Below are positions 19,101 through 28,461 of a stretch of DNA of 64,000 bases, in pieces. The translations under genes were made by a program, and so were the position numbers. The stretch comes from Halarchaeum grantii (GTDB lineage: Archaea; Halobacteriota; Halobacteria; Halobacteriales; Halobacteriaceae), in contig NZ_BMPF01000005.1 in assembly GCF_014647455.2 (NCBI RefSeq), positions 1 to 64,000 of the forward strand. Direction: 5' to 3'. The stretch's first letter is position 1; every line of letters begins with the position of its first letter. The notes beneath the pieces were generated by a model. That model was not told where the DNA came from, did no database searches, and saw only the letters and a list, made by a program, of their open reading frames with translations.

Positions 19101-19462
19101 TGGGGGAGGACCGCCTCTCGAAGGGGTCGTTCATCGCCCAGCGGGGCGCGTTCACCGACCGCGAGGAGCAGGTGTCCGTCCGGATGAACTACGACGTGAA
19201 GACTTCGACGGGCTCGACGTACAACGCGAGCTATCAGGGGAGTCTCACGGACTTCTCGCGCGTGACGAACCAGCCAGACCCCTTCGGGGAATCAGTCAAC
19301 GTCACGCTGAAGTTCCGGGTCGACTTCGAGGAACCCGAAGCGATAACTGACGCCGAGGACGACGTCCTCGCGGAACTCCAAGCGGGCCTCGGCGAGACCA
19401 ATATCGACGTGAAAGTTCAAGCCAGAGGACCGACCGAAATACCCGCAGAGGTCACTCAATGA
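16136..19462 (+). CDS. DUF499-family AAA-type ATPase
   Basis: A 1108-residue ATPase. The Walker A motif is RFGGGKTH at about residues 95-102 and Walker B is ALVLVDEIAAYL near 220-231, both of the DUF499 type. A long helical middle part follows. Near residues 892-945 two cysteine clusters (CAEDGCTT, then CESCGREF and CRECAQ) suggest zinc binding, and a beta-rich tail ends the protein. DUF499 ATPases occur with DUF1156 methyltransferases and helicases in DISARM-related arrays, where they probably power target recognition or translocation. It overlaps both neighbours by four bases, so it is the second gene of a tight operon. Confidence 0.85.
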   Translation: MSDTTYPNLFDACTPRDDVLDGTLQEDEFAASLATVAHARDEAPPVYRDTELFFDMTYPTDGLKTLLSNLTGRFLASGGYDSNEYTSSILCLDTRFGGGKTHDLIASYHLATNPTAANDLGRHLLPGDEEFATAYQDAVADGLDVDTAVFVGGHVDAQNARSDRTDPNAPNTRTMWGEIAYQLYGVEGYELLKEYDQERNAPGQNTLKDLFDLGDGPALVLVDEIAAYLESASAVEVGSATLASQTLSFVLSLLETASESDDVTIVYSIADTAFEEEAEDIRGLIDELNQIGRRQHKTVTPTDESEVGQVLQHRLFEEINGDAAASVAQSYFQFYTNSERQFPQEATDASYVDRLEREYPFHPTVIDTLTEKIDTIPKFQRTRGALKLLARAVYYRWNNQPEHFERHWLRLYDLTPADDAPSGSINSTLHESLFEFVDLSSAVSADIYTEDGTAHAQLEDRKWTEKGIPPLGSHMTTAVLWHSLAYGEQATGFTRAEMNETLGHPGIRFDNYDSALDALGGSDMSVACYYLYDEERVRFKSDPNLIRIIDQRVDNTPDAQARSRFEARLESETGTGAFEPVLYPESPADLPDKASTPQIAVMHMDTAPVTEDLLTDEGNEESIPEKVQSLYQKSASKQGGDVQSRVYKNYVLFLAPDDERVRSAVDEARHLEAIEALLDNSQRTADLSDEQLEDLKERQQEKYGLLGELVRGVYRHLYYVDRDGLTHITINATEANGGTSLVHAVEETLEDRLIKADADAKGVAFFKQKLWQRTQDSMTTQQLVEQFAKKPGLPYLLSTKPLRKTVAKMVDEAGYTYWDSEAELAYWDGESADEPENWSKRSPFAESPDVRTTISDTDVKIGSEYVVYTSIEALLDVHHDPIRPPEATKVECAEDGCTTMVEPSGDGPAYCAEHEETTTATCESCGREFEESELNAAGLCRECAQPSGWESSTSQMAASRAFNEIRTHALSKSPADGTPGISQVTVEVMGEDRLSKGSFIAQRGAFTDREEQVSVRMNYDVKTSTGSTYNASYQGSLTDFSRVTNQPDPFGESVNVTLKFRVDFEEPEAITDAEDDVLAELQAGLGETNIDVKVQARGPTEIPAEVTQ

Positions 19463-20079
19463 CACCACAACTCGACCCGGCGAGCGCGGGCACGGCGACC
19501 GAGGACGCACCAGCCTCCTCGTTCGGGAGTAGCGTCTACGGCGGTCGTCCGACGTTCGCGCTCGCCCGGCGCGAGAGCCAGAAGGGCGGTGCGGTCACGC
19601 TCTACGAACTCCTCCCGAGTGAGCAGGCGGCCGCGCGTCGCGACCGACTCGAACGCCGCGGGCGCTCACTTCGCGTTGAGGCCTTCGCGGACGTCTTCGA
19701 GGACTCGACGGACGACGTCCTGACGCGGTGGTCGTGGGGGGAGTGGGCGGCCGTGAAGGTCGCCCGCCTCGACGGTGGGCGCTTCCGCGCGCTCGTCCCC
19801 CTCCTCCAGGAGACCCTCGACGGCGCCGGCCTCGACCACACCACCGTCACCGGAAGTGGTACTGGCGACGTCTTCCTCCCCGAGACCGTCGGCGTTCGAC
19901 TCGCGCTCGCGTTTCGGGGCATCAAGCCCATCCAGCGCGTCGACCGCATGCGTGCCTTCTGCCGCGGCCTCGCCCGCATGAGCGACGAAGAATGCTACTA
20001 CTGGCACGCCAAGTGTCGCGCCCCGTCCAGCCCGAACGGCGAAAAAGCACTCCGGACCCTACTCACTGATCATCTATGA
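19459..20079 (+). CDS. Small conserved subunit between DUF499 ATPase and methyltransferase
   Basis: A 206-residue protein. The first 30 residues are low-complexity; the rest has the pattern VYGGRPTFALARRESQKGG, DDVLTRWSWGEWAAVKVARL and the terminal YYWHAKCRA. It occupies the slot where DUF3780-like or related small subunits sit in DUF499/DUF1156 loci; I do not recognise the family with certainty. Four-base overlaps on both sides point to a structural partner of the ATPase-methyltransferase complex. Confidence 0.6.
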   Translation: MTPQLDPASAGTATEDAPASSFGSSVYGGRPTFALARRESQKGGAVTLYELLPSEQAAARRDRLERRGRSLRVEAFADVFEDSTDDVLTRWSWGEWAAVKVARLDGGRFRALVPLLQETLDGAGLDHTTVTGSGTGDVFLPETVGVRLALAFRGIKPIQRVDRMRAFCRGLARMSDEECYYWHAKCRAPSSPNGEKALRTLLTDHL

Positions 20080-22943
20080 CTGACCACGACGACGACCTGA
20101 AACCGCTCGCGATTGAGGGCGAACTACCCCTGAAAGCCGTCGGGATCGAGAACCTAAAAGAGGGGAACCCGAAACATATGCCCCCCCACCGGTATCTACA
20201 TCCGTGGTTCGCTCGACGGCCCACTCCTGCAAGCCGATTAGCGATATTAGCGTCAGTATTACCGAAGGGTTTTGACCATGATGAATTATTACAGCTGATG
20301 CAAATCGGCCCCCGGGAAGGCGTATCCAATATTGCAGAGTACGTGGAGTCAAAAAAGGCTACAGAAGACCAGAGAAGTGGGAATCTGGAGAGCCACTATG
20401 GTTATCCGAGACCATTTACGCGGTCGCCGACTGAGACTCAGAGAGAAGCTTTTCATTCTGAGGTTGAAGAATTGTGGGGGGACTTACCGACAGTTCTGGA
20501 TCCAACCGCAGGTGGCGGTGTAATACCCTATGAGTCCCTTCGATATGGTCTACCCACCAAGGCAAATGAACTGAATCCAATTCCAACTCTTATCTTGAAG
20601 GTTCTACTTGAGTACGCACCATCTGTAGGTGGCCTCAGGCAAGAGCTGGAATATTGGAGCAAAAAAATCGATCAAAGTGCTACCCAATCAATTTCAGAAT
20701 TTTTCCCGTCGAAAAAAGAAGGCAGAGAAATAGACTGTTATATTACTACAAATGTTATCTCATGCCCCACCTGTGGTAGCGATATTCCTTTGGTCGCAAA
20801 GTGGGAAGTGAGAACAAGAAAGGGTGCTGAAACGATCGTCGTGAAGCCAGAGGTACTTGATAACGGATCGGTTAAATATGAGTGCCTAACTGACCCCTCT
20901 GAAGAAGAATTAAATGGATATGACCCCAGTAACGGTCCTGTTTCGAGAGGGGGGGATGCCGAATGCCTTGATTGTGGAGTCGTCACCGAGAGTGAGGAGG
21001 TCAGAAACCGATTCGAGAGTGGAGACTATACGTATGACACATACTGTGTTCGTTATATCGATTCGGATGGGAATTACAAATTCAGGTCGCCTGAGAAGAT
21101 TGATGAAGAGGCTTACGAAGCTACGGTTGAACATGTCGAGTCGGACTACGAGATGTCCACTTTCCTGAATACAGAGATACCAGCGGGTGAGAAAACCACT
21201 GAGCCACGAGAGCATGGTGTTACTCAGTGGAGAGAAATATTCAGCCCTCGGCAATTAGCCTCTCACTATGAATATCTGAGAGCTTATCAAGAGTGCATAG
21301 ATGATATTCGGGAAAAATATGACGAGGAGAAGGCCGAGGCAATTCTGGTGATCCTATCACTCGCCTCCGGAAAGATGATCGATTATAATTCCAGGCTTTC
21401 TCCTTGGAATACGAGCAGAGGCATCCCATCAAATGCCCTCGGCGGGAAACATTTCTCATTACAAAAATCATTTGCTGACGTTAATATGGCAACAGTAGGT
21501 ATCGGTAGTTACCAGTCTTCAGTCAGACGGTTGGTAGACTCATATCAGGACATAGTAAACTATCTCCCTAGCGGTTCACAGACAGGTGAGGTCACCTCAC
21601 GGGATGCTGCGAATCTTCCTTATTCAGATGGGGAAATTCAGTCTGTCGTAATCGACCCACCATATTATAGCAGCATTATGTATGCCGAACTATCCGATAT
21701 ATTTTATGTTTGGCTTAATGAATACGTTGGTGAGCTATTCCCAGAATATTTCGATTCTGACTTAAGCGACAAGGATAATGAGGCAGTTGCCAACCCGAGC
21801 CGTTTTGAGGCTGTTGCAGGTTCTCAATCTTCAAAGAAAGAACTCGCTAGCCAATTCTATGAAGATAAAATGAGTGATATTTTCTCAGAAGCTTATCGGA
21901 CACTAGAGTCTGGGGGGGTTATGACGGTGATGTTCACGCATAAAGAGACTGATGCATGGGACACACTAACGATGTCCCTTATCCGGTCCGGATTCATTAT
22001 CACGTCAACTCATCCGATTACCAGTGAAATGCCAACCAGAATTGATACCCGTGGGGGTGGCTCAGCCGATTCTACTCTCCTCCTCACGGGTCGCAAACCC
22101 CACGAGGAACGCGATCCGGAGAACGCGGTTCCGACCCTCTGGAGCGACGTCGAGGCGGATACCCGGGAGGCCGCGAAGGAGGCCGCCCGCGACCTCCTCG
22201 AATCCGGTGTCTCACTCACGAAGACGGACGTGATCATCTCGGCGTTCGGGCCGACACTCAGAGTCTTCGCGGACGCCTACCCGGTCGTCGACGACGAGGA
22301 CGAGGAGGTGCCGCCGCGGAAGGCCCTCGAAACGGCGCGGGAGGCCGTCACCCAGATTCTCGTCGACGAGTACCTGGAGGGGATGGACGTCGACAATCTC
22401 GACGACGTCACGGAGTGGTACATCCTCTGCTGGCTCGTCCACGAGTCCGAGACGTTCGCCTACGACGACGGCCGCCAGCTCGGTCTCGGGATCGGCGTCG
22501 ACATCGACGACATCAAGCGCTCGACGAAGACGTGGCGCAAGAGCCGCGGCGACATCAGCCTCCGCGGGCACGACGGCCGGGTGCAGAACATCAACGAGAA
22601 ACCCGAGGATCGCTCCAGCCGGCTGCCGGTCGACCCGGACGACCTCTCGTTCCCGCGCGCGCTCGACGCCGTCCACGCCGCGATGCACGTCTACGAGAAG
22701 AAGGGCGAAGCCGCGACCGTCGAGTGGCTCCGCGAGCGAAACTTCGACACCGACGCCCAGTTCAAGGAGACGCTGAAGGCGCTCCTCCAGGTGCTGCCGC
22801 ACAACCACGAGGACTGGGAACTCGCCCGTGACCTCGCGGTCGGTCGGACGAGCGACGTGCTCAACCTCGACTTCAGCCCGAACGTCTTCGCCGAGAGCGG
22901 AGACGAGACGAAACAGACCGAACTGGGCGAACACGAGAACTGA
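20076..22943 (+). CDS. DUF1156 DNA methyltransferase with a mosaic core
   Basis: A 955-residue protein. The N-terminus carries the DUF1156 signature HPWFARRPTPASR (residues about 42-54). Methyltransferase motif I is LDPTAGGG near 141-148 and the catalytic motif IV is DPPY near 527-530, which fits an adenine- or N4-cytosine-type enzyme. A cysteine pair (CPTCGSD) near 230 and another (CLDCG) near 300 may bind zinc. Base composition changes sharply: about 20200-22080 is AT-rich with unlike codon use, while both ends are GC-rich like the neighbours. The catalytic and specificity part seems to have been replaced by recombination. The protein is intact and full length for the family. Confidence 0.85.
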   Translation: MTDHDDDLKPLAIEGELPLKAVGIENLKEGNPKHMPPHRYLHPWFARRPTPASRLAILASVLPKGFDHDELLQLMQIGPREGVSNIAEYVESKKATEDQRSGNLESHYGYPRPFTRSPTETQREAFHSEVEELWGDLPTVLDPTAGGGVIPYESLRYGLPTKANELNPIPTLILKVLLEYAPSVGGLRQELEYWSKKIDQSATQSISEFFPSKKEGREIDCYITTNVISCPTCGSDIPLVAKWEVRTRKGAETIVVKPEVLDNGSVKYECLTDPSEEELNGYDPSNGPVSRGGDAECLDCGVVTESEEVRNRFESGDYTYDTYCVRYIDSDGNYKFRSPEKIDEEAYEATVEHVESDYEMSTFLNTEIPAGEKTTEPREHGVTQWREIFSPRQLASHYEYLRAYQECIDDIREKYDEEKAEAILVILSLASGKMIDYNSRLSPWNTSRGIPSNALGGKHFSLQKSFADVNMATVGIGSYQSSVRRLVDSYQDIVNYLPSGSQTGEVTSRDAANLPYSDGEIQSVVIDPPYYSSIMYAELSDIFYVWLNEYVGELFPEYFDSDLSDKDNEAVANPSRFEAVAGSQSSKKELASQFYEDKMSDIFSEAYRTLESGGVMTVMFTHKETDAWDTLTMSLIRSGFIITSTHPITSEMPTRIDTRGGGSADSTLLLTGRKPHEERDPENAVPTLWSDVEADTREAAKEAARDLLESGVSLTKTDVIISAFGPTLRVFADAYPVVDDEDEEVPPRKALETAREAVTQILVDEYLEGMDVDNLDDVTEWYILCWLVHESETFAYDDGRQLGLGIGVDIDDIKRSTKTWRKSRGDISLRGHDGRVQNINEKPEDRSSRLPVDPDDLSFPRALDAVHAAMHVYEKKGEAATVEWLRERNFDTDAQFKETLKALLQVLPHNHEDWELARDLAVGRTSDVLNLDFSPNVFAESGDETKQTELGEHEN

Positions 22944-22969
22944 CGACGACCACAGATCCCCCATATCAC

Positions 22970-25201
22970 ATGCTCTCCGAGATATTCGACGATTGGAGTC
23001 TCAGCGACGCACACCTCCTGCGTACGGACATACGCGGGACCGAATACGAACCGATCGATGTCGAGGCCGCGGCGTCGAGAGCGAGAGAGGAACTCGACAT
23101 TCGCGTCCCGGAGAAGAACGGGTACGCCGTTCCGCTGTTCGAGAAACACGAGCCGGTACCGACGGACGAGTACGTCATCTACCGACCCGAGAAGGGACAC
23201 ATCGGCTGGTACGACTCGGGGTTCGGTATTGGCGGCGCCGAACGGTTCGCCGACTGCGAGCGGCTACGTGAGAATGAGATCGGACACCGACTGCGGTTCT
23301 GGCTCGACGAACACCGCACCAACGTCGAACTGGACGTCGACGAGGCAGACCTTCCCGACGAACGAGTCCATCCGACCGATCGGCTCAGCGAGGACGCCCG
23401 GCGCGGGTTCTTCGACGATTTGAGGGGCTTCGTCGACTCCGAACGGGAGGCCGAACGCCAAGGGAACTGGGAGCGATACGAGGAGATCGGTCTTGAGGAC
23501 TCCATCCAGCGAAATCAGGTTTCGGGTCCGTTCATAAGCCTCGGATCGACGTCCAGGGAAGGCGAGACCCTGTACAGGTACCAGTTCGCGGACGACGAGG
23601 ACCAAGATGACGAAATCGTCGTCGACCTTCGCGACGACGAGGGAATATTCCCCGGGAACCGATGCATCCTCGACATCGAATCCGACGACCAGCATTTCCC
23701 GATCGAAGCCGAGGTCCGTTCGGTCACCGACCCCCAGATCACGATTCGGCCCGTCTGGGATAGAATTCCCGACCGGAGCGTAGTCGAGAAGATCCTCACC
23801 AGCAACGACGCGGAGGTGTGGCTGCACGAGCTACTGAATCCGGTTCCGTACGATAGGCGTATCGACGCGATCAATCAAGTCGAGCAGAACGACCGAAAGC
23901 GGGACCTGTTGACCGGCGACCGTCCCATCGAATACTCCGTCAACAAGTACGCCCCACCGAACCCCGGACTCGAACTGAACGAGTATCAGCAACTCGCCCT
24001 CGTCTGGGCCGATAGTGCGGAAGACGTCGTGTGCATCCACGGCCCACCGGGGACGGGAAAGACTCGAACCCTCACCGCGTACGTCAGGCACGCCGTTTCG
24101 CGTGGTGAATCCGTCCTCGTGACCGCCCACTCGAATCAAGCCGTCGACAACCTCCTCGTCGGCGACAGTTCACTCGGAACGCCGGAGGATGGGACGCTCC
24201 ACGCGATGGCACAGGACGACGACGTCGACCTGTCCATTGCACGCGTCGGGAATAACTCCCGGAGCCGGGTCGTTCAGAACCACTACACTGGTCGCTCGAC
24301 GAGCGAAGCCGACGTCATCGCCGCGACGACGAGCGGCACCGCGACCTTCGACCAAGACGAGTTCGATGTCGCGGTCGTCGACGAGGCGACACAGGCGAGC
24401 CGGCCGGCGACCGCGATCGTGTTGAACAGCGCCGAAAAGCTCGTCTTAGCCGGCGACCACAAGCAGCTGACACCGTACTGCGCCGACGAGACGAAGAAGG
24501 AAGAGGACATGCACATCTCGTTGTTCGAGTATCTCCTCGAACGGTACGATGGCGCGCTCTCGGTGCTGTTGGAGAAACAATACCGGATGAACGAGGAGAT
24601 CGCCGCGTTCCCCAACGAGGCGTTCTACGACGGGAAACTCAAGACCGCCGACCGGAATCGCGACTGGTCGATATCCGACCTCAAACCGTTCATGGGAGTC
24701 GACATCGACGGACGGGAAAAGACACCGAGCTACGGGAATTCGTACTATAATCCGGACGAGGCTGAGGCGGTCGCAAAGCAGGTACAACTCTTAGCACAGA
24801 GCGGAGTTGCATCGGAGGACATCGGCGTCATTTCCGCGTATAGCGGGCAGGTATCCGAGATACACGATCGGGTGAACCGACTCGACATCGAGGACCCGCG
24901 AGCGGTCAGTGTCGACACCGTCGACTCGTTTCAGGGTGGGGAGCGAGAGGCGATCATCGTCTCGTTCGTCCGGAGCAATGATGACGGCTATAGCGGCTTC
25001 TTGGAGTTCCCCGACGAGGGCCCGCGACGACTGAACGTCGCGCTAACGAGAGCACGGAAGCGTCTCGTATTGGTCGGCAACTGGGAGACGTTAGGCACGT
25101 GTGCGCCCCACCGGTCGAGTGGGGAGAGCTGTGCTGACCTCTATGAGAATCTGGCGGACCACATTCGATCGCGTGAGAGAATGCTCTCGATGAAAGAGTG
25201 A
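22970..25201 (+). CDS. SF1 helicase of the UPF1/DNA2 type
   Basis: A 743-residue helicase. After about 340 N-terminal residues without clear family comes Walker A GPPGTGKT (about 359-366), QAVDNL, the Walker B/motif II VVDEATQASRP (about 469-479), motif III GDHKQL, then VDTVDSFQGGE (motif V) and NVALTRARKRL (motif VI). All core motifs are present, so it should be an active ATP-driven helicase or translocase. It starts 27 bases after the methyltransferase stop and continues the operon. In this array it probably handles DNA or RNA of invaders; the exact substrate is unknown. Confidence 0.85.
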   Translation: MLSEIFDDWSLSDAHLLRTDIRGTEYEPIDVEAAASRAREELDIRVPEKNGYAVPLFEKHEPVPTDEYVIYRPEKGHIGWYDSGFGIGGAERFADCERLRENEIGHRLRFWLDEHRTNVELDVDEADLPDERVHPTDRLSEDARRGFFDDLRGFVDSEREAERQGNWERYEEIGLEDSIQRNQVSGPFISLGSTSREGETLYRYQFADDEDQDDEIVVDLRDDEGIFPGNRCILDIESDDQHFPIEAEVRSVTDPQITIRPVWDRIPDRSVVEKILTSNDAEVWLHELLNPVPYDRRIDAINQVEQNDRKRDLLTGDRPIEYSVNKYAPPNPGLELNEYQQLALVWADSAEDVVCIHGPPGTGKTRTLTAYVRHAVSRGESVLVTAHSNQAVDNLLVGDSSLGTPEDGTLHAMAQDDDVDLSIARVGNNSRSRVVQNHYTGRSTSEADVIAATTSGTATFDQDEFDVAVVDEATQASRPATAIVLNSAEKLVLAGDHKQLTPYCADETKKEEDMHISLFEYLLERYDGALSVLLEKQYRMNEEIAAFPNEAFYDGKLKTADRNRDWSISDLKPFMGVDIDGREKTPSYGNSYYNPDEAEAVAKQVQLLAQSGVASEDIGVISAYSGQVSEIHDRVNRLDIEDPRAVSVDTVDSFQGGEREAIIVSFVRSNDDGYSGFLEFPDEGPRRLNVALTRARKRLVLVGNWETLGTCAPHRSSGESCADLYENLADHIRSRERMLSMKE

Positions 25202-25204
25202 GCG

Positions 25205-25648
25205 TTACTCCTTCACACTGACTCGTCGACCAACGAGATATCCTTGTTCGGCCTGGAGGCGGACACGGATCGTTTCGCCAACCGTACCGCCCTCGATGTG
25301 CACTTGGTGGTTCTTGTAGCGCCCCATCGTATCTCGGGTACCACCGTCAGACTTGATCGTCACTTCAACTACCTCCCCTTCGATCTCGGATTGTGAGACT
25401 CCCGTACCCGAGGAGCGGGATGAGCGCGACGTCGTGTTCGACTGGTCATTGCTGACTTCTGCGTTCGATCGCCGATACGATTCTTCGGATTGGACTTCGC
25501 CGTCGACGATGACGTTACTGTTCTTTCGAGCGCGGTCGTGGAACGTGCCTTTGCTATCACCGACGTCACCTGGCATCGACTCCCCAGTATCGTACGCCGG
25601 GTCGTTGCGGTGACCGTACCCGTAGCGATCCTTGTTATCTCTACTCAT
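25205..25648 (-). CDS. TRAM-domain protein with disordered N-terminus
   Basis: A 147-residue protein. The first 80 residues are hydrophilic and Ser/Asn-rich (SNAEVSNDQSNTTSRSSRSS). The last 60 form a TRAM-like beta-barrel: GEVVEVTIKSDGG, GRYKNHQVHIEGGTVGETIR, then VRLQAEQGYLVGRRV. TRAM domains bind RNA. It converges on the helicase gene with three bases between stops. Whether it belongs to the array or is a passenger is not clear. Confidence 0.65.
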   Translation of the reverse strand: MSRDNKDRYGYGHRNDPAYDTGESMPGDVGDSKGTFHDRARKNSNVIVDGEVQSEESYRRSNAEVSNDQSNTTSRSSRSSGTGVSQSEIEGEVVEVTIKSDGGTRDTMGRYKNHQVHIEGGTVGETIRVRLQAEQGYLVGRRVSVKE

Positions 25649-25942
25649 ACCAGTAATGTGTACCTTCTTTCATATATGTCTGCGGGATATATTCGCTTTA
25701 GATCAGTACTGTATTCAACCGACGACGACAGAACGGTAGAATCAATCCCGATGACATGATTTGGGGCCGTTGACGCCTTCAGGATGCATTTCTCTTTACT
25801 CCGTGGTCTGTTTCACACAACGAGGATCGGGAGTCCGGTCGCTACTTAGCCTTGGCTAGACGAGCGATGTTCTCAACTCTACATTCATTCCGAGCGTCTT
25901 TGCCGACAAGGTCGACGTAACGCGATAGAGCGGTCTCGAAGA

Positions 25943-28138
25943 CTACTGACCGTCTAACTCCCCATCTTCCAGAGGTCTGGCATTATCAGATTCTCCGCCC
26001 GTATCGAGGAATTCTGTCTGTGAATCGGTGGTTGCGATATCGTCCATGAACTCCGGCATTTCGAGTTCCTCATCTCCAAGCTCGTCCGCCTCGATTAGTG
26101 GGGAGTCGAGTACCTGCTCGTATTCGGCGCGTGCATCGCGATAGGTCTCGAAGCGATCCTGGAGCGGCGATAGCACCGCAGCGTCCTCCGTAAACAACCC
26201 CAGTAGCTGTCCCGAAATCGAATACCACATCGCCGCGAAGACCGGATTCTCAGCACGTCCGAGCTCCTCACCAGCAGCTTCGATGAACTGGATGACCCAC
26301 TCCGAATCATCCGCCATGCGACTCGCGAACTCACCGATTCCACCGAGAACCTCCATGAAGAGGTCGTCCTGCATCTGAACGAGCGAGGTGCGAACCATTC
26401 CATCCTCACCGGCGTCATCAATCATCGATCCCACCCGTGACTCAAGAGCAGTCTCGACGTCGACGTTCGACTCAAGCGTGTCGAGGAACGTGCGGCACTC
26501 AGCGAAGAATCCGAGGGCGACTTCGCGGTCGAGACCATAGGTTTCGAGAACATCGAGAATCTCCTTCTGCTGCTCTCGCTTCTCCTCCTCGGTCGTAGCC
26601 TCACGATATATCATGACTCGACAGAGCATTTCGAGCCCATCCTGTACCGCCGCACCATCTGGTTCGTCGAGATAATCTGTGAACTTGTCTTCCTGAATCT
26701 CTTCAAGGACAGACTCATAAATATCGTAAGCAGTTTTCTCAAACTCGACTGGGCCTCGTGAACGGACCTGACCACGGAGAAGATTGATGAGAAGGAGACC
26801 AACGCGATAGTCAGCTTCCTCGCCCTCCTCGACCTCCTGTTCAGCGAACGTCTCGTAGAAACGGTCGATCTCCGGAACCAATAGTCGACTATGGTGGTCG
26901 AGAGGGGAATAGGGAGCAAAGCCCATTACGAAGTTCAGACGCTCTCCCGGACCAAATCCGAGCTGTTCAATCTCCGACGCGAGCTCTGTGGGAGACGGGT
27001 TCTCACCGAGAAGGTTTTCCAGATGAATACCGGCGAACGTACTGTACGCGAATCCTTGAAGAGGCGCCAGCTGGGACGTGTCCTGTTCGGCGAACGCCTC
27101 GTGCGCGTAATACTGGAACGCCGCTCGATGAGTCGTGTCGGTCTCATCTGTTCGCTCGTAGAGGAACTCTCGGAACAGTGGGTGTACGTCATAGACTAAC
27201 AGTCCAGATTCATCCGACCGCCCGAGTTCCCGGATGATGATTTTCTCGCGGAGGCTCTCGAGTGTCTGTCGAACCTCGCTCCTCGAGAAGTCATCAAGGA
27301 TGTTCGTACAGAGTTCTGCATCCAGTTCAATGAGTGGAGACGTATAGCGGAGGAACGTCTCTTCACGCTCACTGAGCGACTTGAGGTACTGTTTCTCGAT
27401 GTAATCATAGACGTCGTCGCGGATCTGGAGTTCAGGCTCTGTATCTGAGGTCTCGATGAGAAGGTCGAGATAATAGGGATGGCCATCGACAGCAGAATGA
27501 ATCTCCTCGATACGGGACTCAGAGATACCCTCGAACGCATCCCGGAGGATTATACCGGATTCCTCTAGGTCGTACATTTCGAGTTCTATCGAACATGCGG
27601 CCCCATCGTATGGGATACGGCCCGTCGTCACGAGGCGAGCTGCGGGACCAAGCGCCTCAGAGAGTTCTCTAAGGAAATCACGAGTCTGCTCCGGCGAGTC
27701 AGGAGCGATCTTGTGCACGTCCTTCAGATAGAGGACGAGTGGATCGCCGATTGAGAGATTCTCCGTGAGCAATTGGAGTTTCTTGAGATGCCGAGAGCGA
27801 TCATCCAACTGGACACCCACGGAGAAGTTCCATATTCCGAGGTCTACACCGGTAACCTGATTTTTGAACGATTGGATGACGCCCGCAGCGTCCCGCGCCC
27901 CAGCCAATAGGTCCTGGGCGATAACGTCCGGCGTGTGCCCCCGGCGAACAGTTACACCACGGACTCGCGATCGATCCTCGAGATCTTCCAGCACGTCATC
28001 AAGGAACTGATTAACGCCGACTCCAGGTTCGCCGTAGAGGTGGACGGTCTGTTCGCCAGCGTGGATCGCCTCATGAACGGTGTCCAGTTCATCAGAGCGA
28101 ACGTTGGATCTCAAGATACATCTGGGAACGAGATACAC
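25943..28138 (-). CDS. STAND-like ATPase with a degenerate P-loop
   Basis: A 731-residue protein built like a STAND or Orc-type ATPase. The N-terminal module begins TVHEAIHAGEQTVHLYGEPG, then a strand-rich core with PLVLYLKDVHKIAP as Walker B-like segment and RLVTTGRIPYD as sensor-like strand. A winged-helix part (LREKIIIRELGRSDE) and a long helical C-terminus follow. The Walker A motif is GEPGVGVN (residues 36-43): the essential lysine is valine and the next residue asparagine, so ATP hydrolysis is probably lost. It is on the minus strand inside an otherwise plus-strand array. A sensor or scaffold role is my guess. Confidence 0.65.
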   Translation of the reverse strand: MYLVPRCILRSNVRSDELDTVHEAIHAGEQTVHLYGEPGVGVNQFLDDVLEDLEDRSRVRGVTVRRGHTPDVIAQDLLAGARDAAGVIQSFKNQVTGVDLGIWNFSVGVQLDDRSRHLKKLQLLTENLSIGDPLVLYLKDVHKIAPDSPEQTRDFLRELSEALGPAARLVTTGRIPYDGAACSIELEMYDLEESGIILRDAFEGISESRIEEIHSAVDGHPYYLDLLIETSDTEPELQIRDDVYDYIEKQYLKSLSEREETFLRYTSPLIELDAELCTNILDDFSRSEVRQTLESLREKIIIRELGRSDESGLLVYDVHPLFREFLYERTDETDTTHRAAFQYYAHEAFAEQDTSQLAPLQGFAYSTFAGIHLENLLGENPSPTELASEIEQLGFGPGERLNFVMGFAPYSPLDHHSRLLVPEIDRFYETFAEQEVEEGEEADYRVGLLLINLLRGQVRSRGPVEFEKTAYDIYESVLEEIQEDKFTDYLDEPDGAAVQDGLEMLCRVMIYREATTEEEKREQQKEILDVLETYGLDREVALGFFAECRTFLDTLESNVDVETALESRVGSMIDDAGEDGMVRTSLVQMQDDLFMEVLGGIGEFASRMADDSEWVIQFIEAAGEELGRAENPVFAAMWYSISGQLLGLFTEDAAVLSPLQDRFETYRDARAEYEQVLDSPLIEADELGDEELEMPEFMDDIATTDSQTEFLDTGGESDNARPLEDGELDGQ

Positions 28139-28461
28139 TTACAAAAACCTAGCCGTGTTGAAACCTTCTCCCGGTCACAGAGCCACTGTGCAAGCTACAG
28201 AGGAGGTTATTGGAAATCCGTAGTTTAAGGAATCTGTTCTCGGACTTGAAGCAGCGCGTACCCGACTCCCAACCACAAGGCTAGCGCGGCTAAGAAGCCA
28301 AGTATGGCACTTACGAGCATACTCACTAGAGCTGGTACTTCAATAATAAATCCTTCTCGCCAAGAGTCTAATTGAGTCCAAGTGTCGGGGACCCAGAAGG
28401 TGGAACCGACGCAGAGGTGGTGGTTAAGTATCAGCCCCGAAAACGATGAGCCATATCACCG
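28139..28461. other. Divergent intergenic region before the PLD-SNF2 helicase
   Basis: This 323-base gap separates two divergent genes and must hold both promoters. It also has a short minus-strand membrane ORF (separate entry). I see no further feature. Confidence 0.4.
28225..28326 (-). CDS. Possible tiny single-pass membrane protein
   Basis: From GTG 28326 a 33-residue frame reads MSMLVSAILGFLAALALWLG and ends LLQVREQIP at stop 28225-28227. It has one clear transmembrane helix. The frame stays open further upstream (VPDTWTQLDSWREGF) to about 28450 without a standard start, so the true start is uncertain. Coding is plausible because of the clean hydrophobic helix but not proven. Confidence 0.3.
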   Translation of the reverse strand: MSMLVSAILGFLAALALWLGVGYALLQVREQIP

